Origin: Klenkia sp.
GTDB lineage: Bacteria > Actinomycetota > Actinomycetes > Mycobacteriales > Geodermatophilaceae
Length of the DNA stretch: 9,410 nt
Reading direction: 5' to 3'
NCBI GenBank assembly: GCA_025966215.1
Contig: JAOPVM010000021.1
Location: forward strand, 1 to 9,410
In this document: positions 6,412-9,410 of the stretch, piece after piece
How the letters are laid out: each line of letters opens with the position of its first letter
Numbering within the stretch: position 1 is the stretch's first letter
Program-made: the position numbers and the translations under genes
Notes under the pieces: generated by a model
What the model saw: the letters and a program-made list of their open reading frames with translations, nothing else
Told to the model about the DNA's origin: nothing
Database searches by the model: none

Positions 6412-8703
6412 ATGAGCAGCCCCCAGACCTCCCTGCCGGGAACCGCGTCCCTGACCCGTCGTCCCTCCGGTCAGGTGGGTCGTGAGCTGGAGCGGATGCT
6501 CGCCGGGCTCAACGTCCCGCAGCGCGAGGCCACCGTCCACGAGGGCACCCCGCTGCTCATCGTGGCCGGTGCCGGCTCGGGCAAGACCCGGGTGCTCACC
6601 CACCGGATCGCCTACCTGCTCGGTGCCCGGGGGGCGAACCCCGGCGAGATCATGGCGATCACCTTCACCAACAAGGCCGCCGGGGAGATGAAGGAGCGGG
6701 TGGCCCAGCTGGTCGGCCCGCGGGCCCGGGCGATGTGGGTGTCGACGTTCCACTCGATGTGCGTGCGCATCCTGCGCGCCGAGGCCGCCAAGCTCGGCAT
6801 GAAGAGCTCGTTCACCATCTACGACCAGGGCGACTCGGTCCGGCTGATGACGATGGTGGCCCGGGACCTCGAGCTGGACGCCAAGCGCTTCCCCGGCCGC
6901 AGCCTGGCCGCGCAGGTCTCGAACCTGAAGAACGAGCTGGTCGACGAGGAGTCCTTCCTCCCGCAGACCCCGCCGGAGAAGACCCTGGCCGAGGTCTACC
7001 GGCTGTACCAGCGCCGGCTGCGCGAGGCGCACGCGATGGACTTCGACGACCTGATCATGACCACGGTCAACCTGTTCCGCGCCTTCCCCGACGTCGCCGA
7101 GCACTACCGGCGGCGGTTCCGGCACGTGCTGGTCGACGAGTACCAGGACACCAACCACGCCCAGTACGCCCTGGTGCGGGAGATCGTCGGCTACGGCGGC
7201 GGCCCGGTGCCCCCGGCCGAGCTGTGCGTCGTGGGTGACGCCGACCAGTCGATCTACGCCTTCCGTGGCGCCACGATCCGCAACATCGACGAGTTCGAGC
7301 GGGACTACCCCGACGCCACCACGATCGTGCTGGAGCAGAACTACCGCTCCACCCAGCGCATCCTCAAGGCGGCCAACCAGGTCATCGCCCGCAACACCGC
7401 CCGGCGGCCGAAGAACCTGTGGTCCGACGCCGGCGACGGCGAGCTCATCGAGGGCTACGTCGGGGAGAACGAGCACGACGAGGCCGCCTGGGTCGCCGAG
7501 CAGATCGACGCCCTGGTCGACGAGGGCAAGGCCAAGCCGCGCGACATCGCGGTCTTCTACCGCACCAACAACGCCTCCCGGGTGTTCGAGGAGGTGTTCA
7601 TCCGGGTCGGCATGCCCTACAAGGTGGTCGGCGGGGTGCGCTTCTACGAGCGCAAGGAGGTCCGCGACGCCCTGGCCTACCTCAAGGTGGTCAGCAACCC
7701 CACCGACGTCGTGAGCCTGCGCCGGGTGCTGAACACCCCCAAGCGTGGCATCGGCGACCGCGCCGAGGCCTGCGTGGAGACCCTCGCCGACCGGGAGCGG
7801 ATCGCCTTCGCCACCGCGCTGCGCCGGGCCGAGGACGCCCCGGGCCTGGCGACCCGGTCGCTGAAGAACATCAAGGAGTTCGTCTCCCTGCTCGAGGAGT
7901 TCGAGCACCTGCTGGCCACGGGTTCCGGGCCCAGCGCGCTGCTGGAGTCCATCCTGGAGCGCAGCGGCCTGCTCTCGGAGCTGGAGGCCTCCACCGACCC
8001 CCAGGACGAGGGTCGGGTCGACAACCTGCACGAGCTGGTCAGCGTCGCCGCCGAGTTCGAGGCGGTGAACCCCGAGGGCACCGTCACCGACTTCCTCGAG
8101 CAGGTCTCGCTGGTGGCCGACGCCGACCAGATCCCGGTCACCGGGGACGACGCCGGCGTGGTCACGATGATGACCCTGCACACCGCCAAGGGCCTGGAGT
8201 TCCCGGTCGTGTTCCTGACGGCCCTGGAGGACGGCGTCTTCCCGCACCTGCGGGCCCTCGGGGACCCCAAGGAGCTCGAGGAGGAGCGCCGGCTGGCCTA
8301 CGTGGGCATCACCCGGGCCCGCGAGCGGCTCTTCCTGTCCCGGGCCACCGTGCGCACCAGCTGGGGGCAGCCGGCCTACAACCCGCCGTCCCGGTTCCTC
8401 GACGAGCTGCCCGAGGACGCCCTGCACTGGACCGGCATCGACCCCAGGCCCAGCGCCCGGTACGGCTCGGCCCAGCAGCGGGTCGCCGCCACCGGGCTGT
8501 CCACCGGGGGTCTGCGCGGCGGCGTCGGCAACCGGAAGGTCATCACCGTGGACGTCGGGGACCGGGTCAGCCACGACGCCTTCGGTCTCGGCACCGTCGT
8601 CGAGGTCACCGGGGCCGCCGACAAGGCCCAGGCCACCGTGGACTTCGGCTCCAGCGGCACCAAGCGCCTGGTGCTGAGGTACGCCCCCCTCGTGAAGCTC
8701 TGA
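6412..8703 (+). CDS. pcrA: ATP-dependent DNA helicase PcrA/UvrD1
   Basis: A 763-aa superfamily 1A 3'-5' helicase acting in nucleotide excision repair and related DNA and transcription-linked repair. All motifs are present: Q motif around LNVPQREA (Gln37), Walker A AGAGSGKT (Lys58), Walker B VDEYQDTN (Asp242/Glu243), motif III GDADQSIYAFRG (275-286), motif IV EQNYRST (Arg312), motif V TLHTAKGLEF (His590) and motif VI YVGITRARERL (Arg635). The C-terminal ~50 residues, from GDRVSHDAFGLGTVVEV on, form the Tudor-like domain of PcrA/UvrD, known to bind RNA polymerase. Length agrees with M. tuberculosis UvrD1 (~771 aa), which also works with Ku. The ATG at 6412 gives ~30 residues before the Q motif, as usual for the family. 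The gene stands alone, divergent from aroQ, and ends at a hairpin. Confidence 0.97.
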   Translation: MSSPQTSLPGTASLTRRPSGQVGRELERMLAGLNVPQREATVHEGTPLLIVAGAGSGKTRVLTHRIAYLLGARGANPGEIMAITFTNKAAGEMKERVAQLVGPRARAMWVSTFHSMCVRILRAEAAKLGMKSSFTIYDQGDSVRLMTMVARDLELDAKRFPGRSLAAQVSNLKNELVDEESFLPQTPPEKTLAEVYRLYQRRLREAHAMDFDDLIMTTVNLFRAFPDVAEHYRRRFRHVLVDEYQDTNHAQYALVREIVGYGGGPVPPAELCVVGDADQSIYAFRGATIRNIDEFERDYPDATTIVLEQNYRSTQRILKAANQVIARNTARRPKNLWSDAGDGELIEGYVGENEHDEAAWVAEQIDALVDEGKAKPRDIAVFYRTNNASRVFEEVFIRVGMPYKVVGGVRFYERKEVRDALAYLKVVSNPTDVVSLRRVLNTPKRGIGDRAEACVETLADRERIAFATALRRAEDAPGLATRSLKNIKEFVSLLEEFEHLLATGSGPSALLESILERSGLLSELEASTDPQDEGRVDNLHELVSVAAEFEAVNPEGTVTDFLEQVSLVADADQIPVTGDDAGVVTMMTLHTAKGLEFPVVFLTALEDGVFPHLRALGDPKELEEERRLAYVGITRARERLFLSRATVRTSWGQPAYNPPSRFLDELPEDALHWTGIDPRPSARYGSAQQRVAATGLSTGGLRGGVGNRKVITVDVGDRVSHDAFGLGTVVEVTGAADKAQATVDFGSSGTKRLVLRYAPLVKL

Positions 8704-8713
8704 CACGGCGGCC

Positions 8714-8738
8714 CTCCCGGCCGCACCGCGGCCGGGAG
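8714..8738. terminator. Bidirectional hairpin terminator between pcrA and the M23 peptidase gene
   Basis: A perfect 11-bp stem (8714-8724, CTCCCGGCCGC, with 8728-8738) closes a 3-nt loop (ACC). It lies 10 nt past the pcrA stop and 9 nt past the stop of the convergent peptidase gene, so it can serve both. No U-run follows on either strand. Confidence 0.75.
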
Positions 8739-8747
8739 TCGTGCCGC

Positions 8748-9410
8748 TCAGCTGATCTGGATGCCCCGCTCGGCGAGCCACTCCTGGGGGTCGAGGGGGC
8801 GGCCGGTCATGGAGCCGGTGTGGATCTCGAAGTGCAGGTGCGGGCCGGTGGACTGGCCCTCGTTGCCGACCTTCGCGATGAGGTCGCCGGCGGAGACGAC
8901 GTCCCCGGCCTCGACGAACAGGTAGCGCATGTGGCCGTAGATCTGGACGTTGCCGTCGGCGTCCTGGATGTAGATGGCGTTGCCGTAGCCGCTGGCCGGG
9001 CCGGAGCGCAGCACCACCCCGTCGGCGGCGGCCACGATGTCGGTGCCCAGCGGGGCGGCGAGGTCCACGCCCCAGTGCATGCTGCCCCAGCGCATGCAGA
9101 AGCAGGTGCTCATCCGGCCCACCGTGGGGACGGCGAAGTCCGGCTCCCGCTCGGCCCGGGAGGCGGCCAGCGCGTCGAGGCGGGCCGCGGCCTCGGCCTC
9201 GGTGATCTCGCGGCGGGCGGCGACGTCGTCCATGCCGCCGGCGAAGTTGCTGTCGGCGGCACCCAGGCCGTAGTCCCCGGCCACCGCGACGGGGACGGCG
9301 GTCGGGGTCTGCGAGCCGATCCCGCCGGGCAGGGCCGCGACGACGGCGCCGACGACGAGGGCGACCAACAGCAGCGGGGCCTTGCGCGACGGGGGTCGGG
9401 AGAGCCGGCG
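8748..9410 (-). CDS. M23 (LytM-type) metallopeptidase, N-terminus beyond the window
   Basis: A peptidoglycan endopeptidase-like protein, 220 residues visible; the start lies off the right edge. The visible N-end is basic (RRLSRPPSRK) and is followed by a hydrophobic helix (~11-30), so it is membrane-anchored or secreted with the catalytic domain outside. After a helical region rich in Ala, Glu and Arg (~58-85) comes the M23 domain. Zinc ligands His112 and Asp116 lie in MHWGVD and His193 in HLHFE, with His160 (YGHM) and His191 completing the active site, so it looks enzymatically competent. Two cysteines (TCFC, residues 103 and 105) lie just before the first ligand. A TTG at 9368 is not a credible start because it would cut into the hydrophobic helix and drop the basic residues. 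The position next to uvrD1 matches M. tuberculosis Rv0950c as I recall it. Confidence 0.9.
   Translation of the reverse strand, partial: RRLSRPPSRKAPLLLVALVVGAVVAALPGGIGSQTPTAVPVAVAGDYGLGAADSNFAGGMDDVAARREITEAEAAARLDALAASRAEREPDFAVPTVGRMSTCFCMRWGSMHWGVDLAAPLGTDIVAAADGVVLRSGPASGYGNAIYIQDADGNVQIYGHMRYLFVEAGDVVSAGDLIAKVGNEGQSTGPHLHFEIHTGSMTGRPLDPQEWLAERGIQIS

Noticed and set aside
6288..6485. Plus-strand ORF upstream of and overlapping pcrA
   Set aside because: No ribosome binding site, out-of-frame overlap with pcrA and Pro/Gly-rich text; it looks like chance.
5811..8781. Upstream continuation of the deacetylase frame, antisense to pcrA
   Set aside because: The frame stays open by composition only; the real deacetylase begins near 5811 and the rest is the complement of pcrA and aroQ in a wrong frame.
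9366..9368. TTG start for the M23 peptidase
   Set aside because: It falls inside the hydrophobic helix and loses the preceding basic residues, which are open to the window edge; the gene is 5'-truncated instead.

Overview
The window is very GC-rich DNA with dense, tightly packed genes, frequent GTG starts and almost exclusively G/C-ending codons. With an AroQ-delta-type chorismate mutase, a UvrD1/PcrA helicase carrying a C-terminal Tudor-like domain, and a GuaB3-like protein, this points to a chromosomal segment of a high-GC actinomycete (Actinomycetota). A Geodermatophilaceae-like or related soil lineage is a guess from overall feel only. I see no mobile element, tRNA, rRNA or CRISPR array.

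Layout, left to right. (1) 1-1794, plus strand: the 3' end of a GuaB3-family IMP-dehydrogenase-like gene followed after 2 nt by complete guaA (GMP synthase), a GMP-synthesis cluster. It ends in a strong hairpin shared with the convergent gene. (2) 1843-5077: a divergent envelope-stress module. On the minus strand are a PspC-domain/LiaF-like membrane protein and, overlapping it by 8 nt, a small two-helix membrane protein. On the plus strand are a PspC-domain histidine kinase and a LuxR-type response regulator, overlapping by 4 nt. The 133-bp gap between the two arms holds short dyads. (3) 5074-6170, minus strand: a PIG-L deacetylase and, upstream of it, chorismate mutase aroQ. The response regulator and the deacetylase meet tail to tail and share a CTAG. 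(4) 6171-6411: a divergent intergenic region that also looks like a structured aroQ leader, with a possible 20-codon leader ORF carrying Phe and Tyr codons and three hairpins, the last one masking the aroQ ribosome binding site. (5) 6412-8703: pcrA/uvrD1. (6) 8714-8738: a hairpin terminator. (7) 8748-9410, minus strand: an M23 (LytM) peptidase whose N-terminus runs off the window.

The order aroQ / uvrD1 / M23 peptidase matches what I recall for M. tuberculosis Rv0948c-uvrD1-Rv0950c, so the right half is conserved core synteny. The most interesting unexplained items are the aroQ leader and the PspC/PspC-kinase module, in which the sensor and a divergently encoded membrane protein share the same sensory domain.
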